Shown: in pieces, positions 55,101-64,000 of the stretch | How positions within the stretch are numbered: position 1 is the stretch's first letter | Layout: each line of letters begins with the position of its first letter | NCBI GenBank assembly: GCA_007449985.2 | Contig: VIIQ02000255.1 | Location: forward strand, 1 to 64,000 | Direction: 5' to 3' | Origin: Desmodesmus armatus | Lineage: Eukaryota > Chlorophyta > Chlorophyceae > Sphaeropleales > Scenedesmaceae | Length of the DNA stretch: 64,000 nucleotides | Notes under the pieces: generated by a model | Seen by the model: the letters and a program-made list of their open reading frames with translations, nothing else | Database searches by the model: none | Told to the model about the DNA's origin: nothing | Made by a program: the position numbers and the translations under genes

Positions 55101-57480
55101 TTACGTAGTACAAGGCCTGGGGCATGGGCGGTGCCTGTAGAGAAACACTGGCAGGTACGCCCGGGAGGGGCTCCTACACTACGGGTTGAACGTACAATTC
55201 ACGGGGGTGATAACTGCTTGTGTGAACGTTGTTGTCATGCCGCAGCCGACTCAGCAACGGTGTGGCGGCTGTAGACAGGCCCACTCCCTATGGCTTCCCC
55301 TTCCCCAACCCAAGAGTGTCACTGGTGTTTGTGCATGTGGATGGCCGGGAGTACAGCACTGCACGTGGCAGCAAGGACAATGAGCGGGTGGGTTGTCGTC
55401 AACTGATTGAACGCAGGCTGGGGACGGGGCTGTGCACTGCACAGCTGGCACACATGCATGTATCTGCATTCATGTGTTACAGGCTTTTCCAATGTCTCAA
55501 ATCATTATGCCATGATGATGATCATCAGCCCGAGTGTCCACCGCTGCCAGTGCTTATTAAATGCAAGCTTGACTCCCCCCTTGATCGTCCGTGCCTGCAA
55601 ATGTTGCTGAATGCACTTGAGAGCAACCGCCAATGGTTGGTTGGGATCCAGTAAATGCAGCAGAGGCCGAAGTTGCCTGTAATGGGTTGAAGCAGTTGTA
55701 ACACCATGCACTGCTCTTCATAGCACACTTACACAGTCTTGCTGCTGCCGGCAGTCCAACAGTTGCGCAGTGATTGAGCATGCACGCAGTAGTATGTTCC
55801 TTGCGCACATACAACTCAGCACATGCACCCAGTCAATGCAAGGCTTGCAATTTCTTGTAGGAGGCAGAGGTGTTGGAGGCGTGTGTGCTCCACCTGATCA
55901 GGCGCTGCGGCCTGAAGCCTGGCCAGCTGGGTGTCATCAGTCCCTATACCGCACAGGTGGCACTGCTGAGCACTAAGCTGCAGAAGCGAGGCATGTGTGT
56001 CAACGGCTCTGAGCCGCCGGGCAACGGGGACGCCCAGGACGGTGAGGATGGCTATCCATTTTCACCCGGTGAAATGATTGTGCTACACACTACACCTCCA
56101 AGCCGAATCTTTTTTCAGAACAAGCCTTTCTTTCCTTCACCAGCAGCGGTTGTGGAACCCAATCCATCGAGTGGTACCATGGTGCTACTAGTGCAGTGTG
56201 CCTCTGATAAGGGCGGTAGTAAGGTCATGCCTGAAACTAATCATTCAGATCGGCTTCAGCCGTCTGCATCCCAAGCCACTGAAGTGCTCATGAGCCACTG
56301 AAGTGCTCATGAGTGTGATCACACTTCACATGCACTACAAGCACGACTAGTCCTACAATGAACGGCACATTGCCTGGCGGATGCACACCAGGTCACTTCT
56401 GCACTGCATGTGCGCGCTGCGCACTGCACATTGAAAGGCTGGCAGCGCTAGACGAACACAGATAGTCTGCTCACATGCCTGCCAGGTACCACATATAGGC
56501 CAGTAAACGAAAGGTCTGATGTTGCCAATCGAATGTCACAGACGACAATGTTGTAACACTGTCTGTTGCAGAGGAGTATGTGTCCAATGACCTGGAGGTC
56601 AAGTCAGTGGATGGCTACCAGGGGCGTGAGAAGGACGTCATCCTGCTCAGCACTGTGAGGGCCAACGACATGCAGGAGGTGAGGGTCATCGGGTTGGGAG
56701 GTCGCGCAAACAAGCACACCCATGGGCCCTGGCCAGGAGGGCCTATTGGAGGTGTACCAGGAACAACAAGAGGTCCAAGTTGCAAAGCCAGCCTCACACA
56801 CATGCACGCACCCTGTGACAGGGACAAGCCAACGACATGCCAGTGGCAGTGCCATCTGCCAACCCCTGAAACCTTGACGCAGTGCAGTGCGTTGAAGTGT
56901 GTGTTGGAGTTCACAAAGTCGCCTACTAGGATAATAGCAGGCAACCCCAGATTCTGCATGGCATGCATGCCGGTGCAACACTGGTGTGCTGAAAGCTTCC
57001 GACTCGTGGGACTAGCATCAGCATTGTGCGAGCAGTCACTGGGTGCCATCAAGCTGGTCAGCTTGGAGTGCCGCCGACATGGCATGCTCAGTGCCTGGCA
57101 TGTGCCCTCAATGGCGCGATGCTTGTCGTCCCTATAGCATATGTGCGCCAAGAATGCATGTACCGTACAAGTTGGTAACTTTATGTGCCATGGTGCCCGC
57201 CACTGGCTCAAACAGCTGGCAGCCACAGACCAGTATGGCAACTCTGTGTCTTGTCTGCCCCTGCTGTGCACCCCAGGTGGGCTTCCTGGAGGACAAGAGA
57301 CGTGCAAACGTGGCTCTGTCACGCGCACGCACCGCGCTGGTGGTAGTGGGGGACATGACCACACTGCGCTACAGCACGACCTGGAACGCCTTCCTGAAGC
57401 ATGCACGCAGCAACGCTTGCCTGGTGTCAGTGAGGGATATCGAGCAGGTCCTCAACAGTGCAGCCAGCCAGCGCTGGTAG
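42580..57480 (+). CDS. IGHMBP2/SMUBP2-like SF1B (UPF1-like) helicase, first exon unresolved
   Basis: ATP-dependent 5'-3' RNA/DNA helicase. Exons: 42580-42660, 43160-43324, 43587-43751, 45203-45507, about 46025 (or 45959/46001)-46186, 46414-46536, 47120-47333, 47581-47769, 51113-51281, one 59-nt exon (first copy 51702-51760), 55279-55387, 55861-56041, 56572-56678, 57277-57480; 743 residues plus a short missing N-terminus. All joins are in phase. The 1B beta-barrel part ([20 protein letters not shown]) matches IGHMBP2. Motifs: I GPPGTGKTTT, split by an intron inside the Gly codon; Ia [62 protein letters not shown]. The protein stops soon after motif VI, without the R3H and AN1 domains of the animal protein, like yeast Hcs1. 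Introns are large: 3.3 kb before 51113, and a five-copy exon array after 51281. Confidence 0.9.
48149..48216. repeat. 34-bp tandem duplication
   Basis: tatacgtcggttgca(t/c)atgt followed by ttgtacacaactt occurs at 48149 and again at 48183, in the large helicase intron. Confidence 0.9.
48268..48425. repeat. TTCAGA/TCTGAA-rich segment with a hairpin
   Basis: Inverted repeat with arms 48336-48361 (tctgaagtggt ... tatctgaa) and 48368-48394 (ttcagata ... accacttcaga), extended by gtccgt/acggac outside. The segment 48268-48330 has further cagatt/ttcaga units. Confidence 0.7.
50805..51085. repeat. second TTCAGA/ATCTGA-rich segment
   Basis: More than a dozen ttcaga, cagat or tctga units in about 280 bp, immediately before the exon at 51113. 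The same motif class occurs at 48268-48425, so both ends of a 2.8-kb stretch of the intron share it. Confidence 0.65.
51546..53508 (+). repeat. five-copy 392-bp array, each unit with a complete helicase exon
   Basis: Five head-to-tail units with period 392 bp. Each holds acceptor gtgtgctgcag, a 59-nt exon ([19 protein letters not shown] plus AG) and donor gtgcgg, followed by 333 bp of intron. Exon copies start at 51702, 52094, 52486, 52878 and 53270. I see no difference between units in the exon or in the translated flanks. The first unit starts after tatgtgc where later ones have catacgc. Because 59 is not a multiple of three, only one copy can be included if the frame is to stay open. Confidence 0.95.
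53509..53707. repeat. AT-rich patch followed by (GC)n and poly-G
   Basis: Right after the array comes about 120 bp of unusually AT-rich DNA (ttatatatttaa, aataaacataaaattc), then (GC)n at 53677-53688 and G at 53689-53707. This abrupt change of composition at the array edge is a plausible insertion or assembly junction. Confidence 0.75.
54078..54505 (-). other. unassigned minus-strand coding-like fragment in a helicase intron
   Basis: Minus-strand frames read an acidic stretch ([17 protein letters not shown]) and, after a one-base frame change near 54325, [20 protein letters not shown] and a Pro/Gln-rich tail ([19 protein letters not shown]) to a stop at 54078. The continuity of sense across the frame change suggests a once-coding sequence, perhaps from a mobile element. 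No family recognised. Confidence 0.3.
54697..55000. repeat. imperfect local duplication in the helicase intron
   Basis: tacaaccattctcac(g/a)cag, aggtgtgaaacatgacc-like and ttcactacaccagccgatgc blocks occur twice, with different spacing (about 210 and 155 bp), so one copy has an internal deletion or insertion. Confidence 0.7.
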
Positions 57481-58842
57481 TAGCGCAGCACAGCATGTCA
57501 GATTATTGGCGCAAAATCTACTAGATTTTGGCGGGCTGCCAGGACAGCTACGCTCTTGGCCAGGCTGGCCAAAAGCCAGCACAGCACCTGAGGTCACGTT
57601 CTGGCACATCGCCAACCTGGCAGGTCCTGAGCAGATGCATTGCAGCTGCGACCTGGCGTAATTTCGATCATGCTGGCACGTCTGTTGTCAGTTTCTTGTT
57701 GACATCTGGTGTTGCTAGTTTTGTTGCTGAAAGCTGTGTGCCTTGCAAGCTGGCAACAGCCTTGCAGCCTGCACAATTTGACGGGATATGCAAACAACTT
57801 TCAGCCTGAGGAAAAATGAGCTTGGGTGTCCCTAGGCCTATGGGCAGTTTCAGGTCATGATGAGATCTATGTGTCATTTGTAAAAGCTCCATTCCACCGA
57901 GGCCAGATCTGAGGGTCCAAGTGTGACTGTAGGCGAGCTAATGTAGTAAGCTCAGAAGGGGTGACAATGCATGGAGGCTCTTAGTTGGCACACGCCAAGC
58001 GCCGCTTGCAGTCAGTGGCAAAAGCATGCAGTGGCATATGCCTGCACTCTGCTGCAATGCTGGCAGGGGCTTGACGGTGTCAACAAGAAGACCCCACGCA
58101 TCCAGCGTGACTTGTACAATTGTGAAGGCTTGTGAAAGGCTCTGGTGCACCTGCAGCATATGGTGCACCAGCAGCATATGCTGCCTTGATACTGCTACAT
58201 CTTGCCCCACCAAGACTGTTGCCAACAGCCATGGCCACTGAGTGGTGCAGAGGGCTGAGAGCCATGGGGTGGTTTGTCAGCACAACAGTCACATGCAAGC
58301 ATAAGCTGCACGGGTTTGTTGTGAATCACAGAGAGTTACAAAACTCAACAGGACAATCCTGCACCCAAGGTAGCCTTCTAAGCATGCCATTCTCACATTG
58401 CAAGTCACTTGCAGCCCAAGTGACAGACCTTGTTCAAAATGCTGTCTGCAAACACATTCGGCACAAATGCAACCAACCAACAGCACTGCTGAAGCACTGT
58501 TGCCAACACTGCGGCAGACAATTGGTCTTGCTGACAGTGCATGTCACCCTGGCAGTGTACATGCACTAGAGTGTACTACACTCTAGTAGCGATTCAGTCC
58601 CCATGGCCGTCTCCGGCTGCTGCCCCACGATGTGGCCAGTAATTATGCAGCTGCGGGCATCATGAGTCACGATCCGTTGCATGTCAACACGCCTTTGTTT
58701 CCCGAGGCGTTCACAATGCCCCACAACTGGAACAACATAACTCAGACCTGAGAGCTATGCGCGCAAAACACAACTGACCGTCAGTCGGGGCGCAACACCT
58801 GACACTCAATAGAATCCGATCAAACCAAACCAGTGGTCAAGT
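57481..58842. other. convergent intergenic region
   Basis: Lies between the stop of the helicase and the stop of the minus-strand secreted-protein gene. A TGTAA on the plus strand lies at 57879-57883. No exon chain seen. Confidence 0.5.
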
Positions 58843-60268
58843 TCAGCCCAAGATCCCTGGTCCAGGCAGGCCCATACCCGGCCCAAGGGGACGTGGTCCA
58901 GGCAGTCCCAGGGGCTTGGGTGGGCCAGATCCCAGCAGGCGGGCCAGGGCAGCAGCAGGCAGAGCTTGGCGGCAGTAGGAGTCCCTGACATCCTGCAGCA
59001 TGTCGGGTACGAAGGGCTCCCAGGGGTAGATGATGCACAGCCACTTGATGAGGGCCTCTTGCTCGTCTTGGAGGTTCAGCAGGCTCAGGAAGCCCTGCAT
59101 CCCGGGCTTGAACTGCGGCAGCATCATGGCGTGGCATGATGAAGATGGTCAGCACGACGGGTGTGATGTATGGGAAAAACACTGTTCGAAGAACGCAGCA
59201 TGCACCGGCACATCTACTCTAGAGTGAGCCGGCCATGCAGTGCATGCATGTGGCAGAGTGAGCCGGTCATGCAGTGCATGCATGCATCAGTGCAAGTCAG
59301 CCGGTGTCCAAGGCTGGAAAGTTAATCAACACCTGGCGGGGTGTGCAAGCCACCCCTTAGCAGGGTCTGCTCAGCAGGCGGCCTGTGCTTGCCTAGTGAA
59401 ACCGAAACAATGATTGCATAGGGGTTGAAACACCATCGTGAGACCTTCAGGCTGAGCATTAGTCCGACTCTGCGCAGTCACTGCGGTGACCACTAGTAGT
59501 ACTCCCAAAACCCCACACACGACCATACCTGCGCCTTGACGAGTGCTCCGGTCCATTTGTCGGTTAGCAGGTTCAGGAAGATGTCATGCTTGGTTGCCCA
59601 TGGTGCCAGCTTGTGCTTTTTGGGCAGGGGAGGGAGTGGAGGCGGCAGGGGAGGCAAGGGCAGGGGCTTGCCATGGCCAGGCCCCTTTGCCACGCCCACA
59701 GCAACACCAACACTGAAGCCAGCCGCAGCTCCGATGCCTGCAGGAAACAACATGATGTTGCAGAGCGGTTGAACTTCATTGTGTAGTTGCCACAGCAGCT
59801 AGGGCGCAGCACTGCATTGATAGGGTGAGCTTGCCAAGCGCTCCCCTGCCTCGTGGATCAACATCGTCCCTGTACTACAGGGACAGGTCACAGCTACTGC
59901 CTGGTGCTGTTGCTGGTGCTTTGGGCGCGGCTTCCTGCAGCAGCCTGACAGTTGTGTTGCCGACTTCCAGGCTGCAAAGTGTCCCCAGGATAGCATCACA
60001 ACACACCTGCTGGCAGTGCAGCGCGGTGCATGCCACCACCAAGGTAAGAGGCTGCCTTGTCGATGCCCATGCCGAAGACCTCTTTGGCGAATCCAGCCAG
60101 GGTTTGCAGCAGCTCAGCTGAGATACCGAGGGCTGGGCCACCGAAAAGCGACAAGTCCTGCCATGCACCACTAGAAAGACCGGCAAACTGATTCAGTGAG
60201 CCGATTGGGGGGCCAAACTGAGCGTTGCAAGAGGCGATGAGCGCGAGTATCAGCAATTCACGCAGCAT
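58843..60268 (-). CDS. small secreted protein with a Pro-rich linker
   Basis: Three exons, 60268-60040, 59737-59529 and 59112-58843, join exactly (708 bases, 235 residues). The start codes a clear signal peptide, MLRELLILALIASCNA, cleaved before QFGPP. Exon 1 then has an Ala/Gly/Leu-rich helix. Exon 2 has a Gly/Val segment (GIGAAAGFSVGVAVGVAKG), a Pro-rich linker (LPLPPLPPPLPPLPKK) and the start of a globular part (WATKHDIFLNLLTDKW). Exon 3 ends it with two Cys (LCIIYPWEPF, DSYCRQAL) and a Pro/Gly/Leu tail (GPPKPLGLPGPRPLGPG). Probably apoplastic or vesicular. Family not recognised. Confidence 0.78.
59221..59284. repeat. 34-bp tandem duplication in an intron of the secreted-protein gene
   Basis: agagtgagccgg(c/t)catgca then gtgcatgcatg occurs at 59221 and 59255. 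Confidence 0.9.
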
Positions 60269-60896
60269 GGTTGCGGTTGTCGGCGAGTGGAAGAATATGA
60301 TTGTCCCTGCTTGTGATGTGGCGATCGAAAAGTGTCTATATGGTATCAAAGTGATGTCCCGTGGCGACCTGCCGGTCGCTAGCGGCGTCCGTTGGCTTGC
60401 AGGCTGCAGCAGGTGGTACAGTACCCGCCCCGCAAGGTCGCCATGTACCCTGGAGCTGTGACAGACATTGAAATCAATAGTGACGTCTATAGTTGTCAGA
60501 TTTTCTGGTCATCTGCTGTCTTACTACAGCAATGGTGTGGAGCATTAGTCACCAGGTTTAGTCACTGCACTCGAGCTACCAACACAGGAGCTGTCAGAAG
60601 TGTTCGTTGTCAAACGCGCAGACTACGACTTCACCAGGCTCCCCTGCCTGTGTACTGCACGCTGTATACACAGTCCCTCGATCTGCTTTGACACTCACTC
60701 GGCAGTGCCACTCCATCAACGCACTAAGAAGGTTGGGTTCATCCTGCTGCTGTTCGAAACGTAAGCTTTGCTCAGAGACGCAGGCGGGGCGACCTCTCTT
60801 GCAGCAGGACAGCAGAACAGCAGAACAGCATCACTCAAGGGGTCTCCGTCAGTCACAGCTAAAGGTTCTGCAGGCTCCTTTGGAAAACACTCAGCG
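60269..60896. promoter_or_regulatory. divergent promoter region
   Basis: 628 bp between the start codons of the secreted protein (minus) and the penta-EF-hand protein (plus). Expected to contain both promoters and 5' UTRs. An intron acceptor-like ctcttgcag at about 60806 suggests a possible 5' UTR intron of the EF-hand gene. Confidence 0.4.
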
Positions 60897-61777
60897 ATGT
60901 CTCAAATGTCTCAGATATCGGGTGCCTCGGGGATGTCGGTACAGACCATGCAGGACCCACAGCAGCAGCAGCTGCGCACATGGTTTGATGCTATAGACAC
61001 AAACAAGAGTGGGGAGCTGGATGCGTCAGAACTTCAGCAGGCGTTGCGACTGGGAAACCTGCATTTCGGCTTGACGGATGTGGTGAGCAGCAGCTTCACA
61101 GTTGGCGGGTTGGGTGCAGGCCCAGCACATGCACGCAGCTAGCTGCAGCTGGCATGGCAGCTGCTGTGCAAGATGGGAACATAGCGGCAAGAGTGGAAAA
61201 TGTTCGCTTGTGTGACTGGCCATTGTAGGATTATCAGTGCATGGCGTTCATGATGATGAGGCCATCTGCAGACAAGACAGCGTGTATCTCCCTGTGGCTG
61301 TACGCATTCAGCCCCCACCTGCAATGCATGTTTGTGTCACATGTGTGTGCCAGATACAGCCACATTATTGTCAAACATATGCATAATCCATAATGCCCTA
61401 TTCTCAACGCCCAGTACTGTCAACAATGAACAAGACCCTTGCTGTGTGCTGGTGGCTGCAGGACCAAATGATCCGTGCATTTGACACGACCAACAGCCGT
61501 GCACTCAACTTCAACGAGTTCCAGCGGCTGCATTACTTCCTGGTCAACGTGCAGGGCAGCTTCCAGCAGTTTGACAGGTGTGGGTGGGTGGGGGGGGGGG
61601 GGGGGGAAGGGTGATATCAACGTGCAGGGCAGCTTCCAACAGTTTGACAGGTGTGATGATCAGTTGTGATACATGACAGTACACGCATGCGGTCCTAGCG
61701 GGGGTGTGTGTGTGTGTGTGTGTGTGGGGGGGGGGGTGCTCCAGGAGGGGTGGTGACTGAATGTGGCTGCCGCCGCC

Positions 61778-61813
<36 letters not shown>

Positions 61814-63975
61814 GGGCAGCTTCCAGCAGTTTGAGGGGGGGGGGGGACCTGTGGGGGTGATAACGTGTGGCAGCAGCTGGGTGGTGCAGCAGTTTGACAG
61901 GTGTGTGTGTGGGGGGGGGAGGTGTTTGAGGAGGGGTGCGGATAGAATTTGGCCGCAGCAGCAGCAGCAGGGTAGCTTCCAACAGTCCGACAGGGAGGGC
62001 CTGACAGGTGGCGGCAGTCGCCGTGTGGTCCAGCATGTCAGGTGTAGGGGTGGGGAGCATATTGGCAGTGGTGGTCTCTCGGGGGATGACAGGCGAGAAG
62101 GGGAACTTTTGATTGGGGGGCGGGATGGCGTGGTTGCCAAAGGCGGGGGAAGGGGGGGGGTGTCTTGCTTGGGAAGGGGCGCAATCCAGTGGTAGCAACA
62201 GTAGCTGGATGGTCCAGCAGTGGAGGCACTGTGTCCTGTGTTTTGCCTGCTGAAGGCTCTTTCATGCTGTGTGCTGTGCTGCTGCAGGGATCGCAACGGC
62301 AAGCTGAGCCCTGAGGAGATCCAGCAAGCACTGGTGCAGGCAGGTGGGTAGGACGCTGGGGTGGGATCAACGTCAGAGTCACTGTTTCATGGTCAGGCTG
62401 TGCCTGAACACTCCTTAGGGAGCCAACGAGGGGTATCAGTGTCATAGACATTATAGTAATACATGGCCCCCCTATGCTTGTTGAGTGACGCTCCCGAATA
62501 TGATCTGTGATTGTTACTGTTGCTGTCGCATGGTTCATGACGCGCCTGAACACATTGTCGGCAGCCACAGTAACACAATTTCATATGGACACCCAGACTG
62601 TTATGTCTGGATTGCATCCCTAGCATGCAGACACATCATCATGTGTTGGGCATATATGTAGCATGCATGCGATGCTAGCTGGCTTTCCTGCAGCATTCAC
62701 GAACCAACTGTCCTGAACGGGTGAAGGTATTGCCCCCCAATCACTGCACTGTACTGTACTGTACTGTACTGTGTATTGCATCCCTGTTCCCTGCTGCAGG
62801 CTTCCACTTGGATGGGCCAGCAATGGTCGCTATGATCCAAAAGGTACAGCTGAGGTTTTGCCGCAGTACAAAAAAGTTGCATGCGCACTCTGTGTCACAG
62901 CTGCAGAAACTGGCAGTTTGCTCCTAGGGTTGTTGCATCCACAACAATACACATGACCTGTGAAACTGCCCTCAACCCCAAAAGCCAACTCGGCTTAGTA
63001 GGGTTTTATCCGACAAGCTTCTTTCACCATGCATCAGCAACTGCAACTTATTAACAGCAACACATCAACAGCATCTATGTGCGACTGTGCTGAGCACCTT
63101 TCCGTGCTGACGATGCTGACAGTGTGGTGTTCCGCAGTTTGACACGGACAACGGAGGCAGCCTGTCGCTGGACGAGTACATCCGCTCATGTCTGTTCCTG
63201 CAGACAGCTGCACGCACCTTTGGAGCCTTCGACCAACAGCGCACGGTGAGATATGGCAGCCGGTACAGCTGTACCTGGATCGAGAGTTGAGCGTGTGGGC
63301 ATTAGTGGAAAATGTTTCAGCCTTCAACCTAGGTAGCACACGTGTTCCCACTGTGTGCCCTCATGCCATGCTCTGCTTGACACCGCGTGGTGCGCCCTTC
63401 ATCACAGCATGCCTTTCATCACAGCAGCTGCACCATTACTGGATGCTGCAAACCTGCGTTGCAAGCCGCATAATCTGCAGGCTGAAAAGGTCTGCAGGTC
63501 GAATAAAAGCGCGAGCAGGCAGTGTGTTCCTGGCGACACCTATCAGTCACCACAGGTCAACGGTTGTGCATGCTGCTGCCGTGGTGTCTGCAGGGCTCTG
63601 TGTTGATGAACTTCAACCAGTTCGGTGAGTTGTGACACAACACAATATGGCGCTGTGGATTGCACATCTGCTTGCTGACTTGGCCGTCTTCTGGTTAGTT
63701 TTCGGCCGCTGTCTCAAGCTCTTGCACATTGGTCACATGCGCATGTGTCCGTGTCAGTGGATCGCCAAGTCCATCTTCTGATTGAAACAGTGTGCCTTTC
63801 AGACATGCCTGGTGCATCCACAACATCCATGTTCATCAGAAATCAGACACTTTTGTGGGCCTGATCACACGTCGCGTGATGTGTGAATGTGCGTCGCTGT
63901 GCTGACGCTTTTTCGCTTGTGCTGCTGTCTGTTGTTGTTGCTGCAGTGTATGCGTGCTCGCACGTCAGTGGCTGA
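60897..63975 (+). CDS. penta-EF-hand calcium-binding protein (ALG-2/PDCD6-sorcin-peflin type)
   Basis: Calcium sensor; family members dimerise through EF5 and recruit ESCRT- or COPII-linked partners. Exons: 60897-61082, 61462-61577, 62288-62343, 62800-62843, 63138-63245, 63594-63624, 63947-63975; 570 bases, 189 residues, all phases closed, ending VYACSHVSG. EF1 loop 34-45 (DTNKSGELDASE), EF3 100-111 (DRDRNGKLSPEE) and EF4 136-147 (DTDNGGSLSLDE) have the canonical ligands. EF2 70-81 (DTTNSRALNFNE) has Arg in place of the loop Gly, and EF5 (around 166, DQQRTGSVL) is degenerate as usual for the family. The short Ser/Met/Gln N-terminus lacks the Gly/Pro-rich tail of ALG-2. An in-frame upstream extension without ATG exists, so the start could be in an earlier exon. 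Confidence 0.92.
61541..61993 (+). repeat. four extra copies of an EF-hand exon end in its intron
   Basis: The exon end coding NVQGSFQQFDR with donor gacag|gtgtg (61541-61577) recurs at 61617-61650 (complete, with donor), about 61813-61834, 61875-61900 (tggtgcagcagtttgacag with donor) and 61970-61993. G runs, (GT)n at about 61705-61726 and (CAG)n at about 61782-61812 lie between the copies. Confidence 0.87.
62736..62771 (+). repeat. CCCCAATCACTG(TACTG)n intronic element
   Basis: ccccaatcactg followed by repeated tactg units, near the 3' end of an EF-hand gene intron. The same block occurs near the 3' ends of two helicase introns (42541 and 43095), 20 kb away in a different gene. Confidence 0.75.
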
Positions 63976-64000
63976 GGAGCACGCAACAGCGGCCCTAACT

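Noticed and set aside
61544..62302. 252-codon minus-strand open frame rich in Pro and Cys
   Set aside because: Antisense to EF-hand introns made of poly-G, (GT)n and (CAG)n; low-complexity translation only.
1..64000. tRNA, rRNA, CRISPR array or bacterial operon
   Set aside because: No cloverleaf, rRNA block, spaced direct-repeat array or ribosome-binding-site-linked gene cluster was seen; gene structure is eukaryotic throughout.

Overview
The window is nuclear DNA from a green alga, most likely a chlorophycean of the volvocalean/Chlamydomonadales type and Haematococcus-like (inference). The evidence is GC-rich genes split into many short exons with GT-AG introns, Gln/Ala/Ser runs from CAG/CTG repeats, TGTAA poly(A) signals, a chloroplast circularly permuted GTPase, an octotricopeptide-like protein, a MYND-finger protein and a hydroxyproline-rich/collagen-like wall protein. 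I found no bacterial operons, CRISPR array, tRNA or rRNA.

Layout. Plus strand: DUF2009/UPF0652 protein (270-5008, 5' end outside or unresolved), BPG2/YqeH-type GTPase (6869-13243), BTB-BACK protein of the POB1/LRB type (13583-16601). Minus strand: secreted collagen-like and Pro/Ser-rich protein (18964-23996) and OPR-type organelle RNA-binding protein (25656-29957). Plus strand again: a 62-residue membrane microprotein (30618-31405), a 944-residue MYND-finger protein (32649-37329) flanked by two copies of a dispersed repeat, a repeat-rich zone with a decayed retroelement fragment (about 37.3-42.5 kb), and a 15-kb IGHMBP2/SMUBP2-like SF1 helicase gene (42580-57480). The end holds a divergent pair: a secreted Pro-rich protein (58843-60268, minus) and a penta-EF-hand protein (60897-63975, plus). 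The exon chains were assembled by hand from splice sites, reading phase and family motifs. The GTPase, OPR, microprotein, secreted-protein and EF-hand chains close exactly in frame.

The most striking signal is not a gene. Most genes here carry extra partial copies of their own exon edges inside neighbouring introns or just past the stop codon. The copies usually keep the splice site (acceptor plus exon start, or exon end plus donor) and break off inside the exon. The extreme case is a five-copy, 392-bp array, each unit holding a complete 59-nt exon for the QYRSHP motif of the helicase. Other notable items are two tandem long hairpins in a GTPase intron, collagen-like exons that are all multiples of 9 bp with phase-1 introns, and single-base indels that interrupt at least four otherwise intact genes, mostly missing C or G bases and best explained as homopolymer under-calls.
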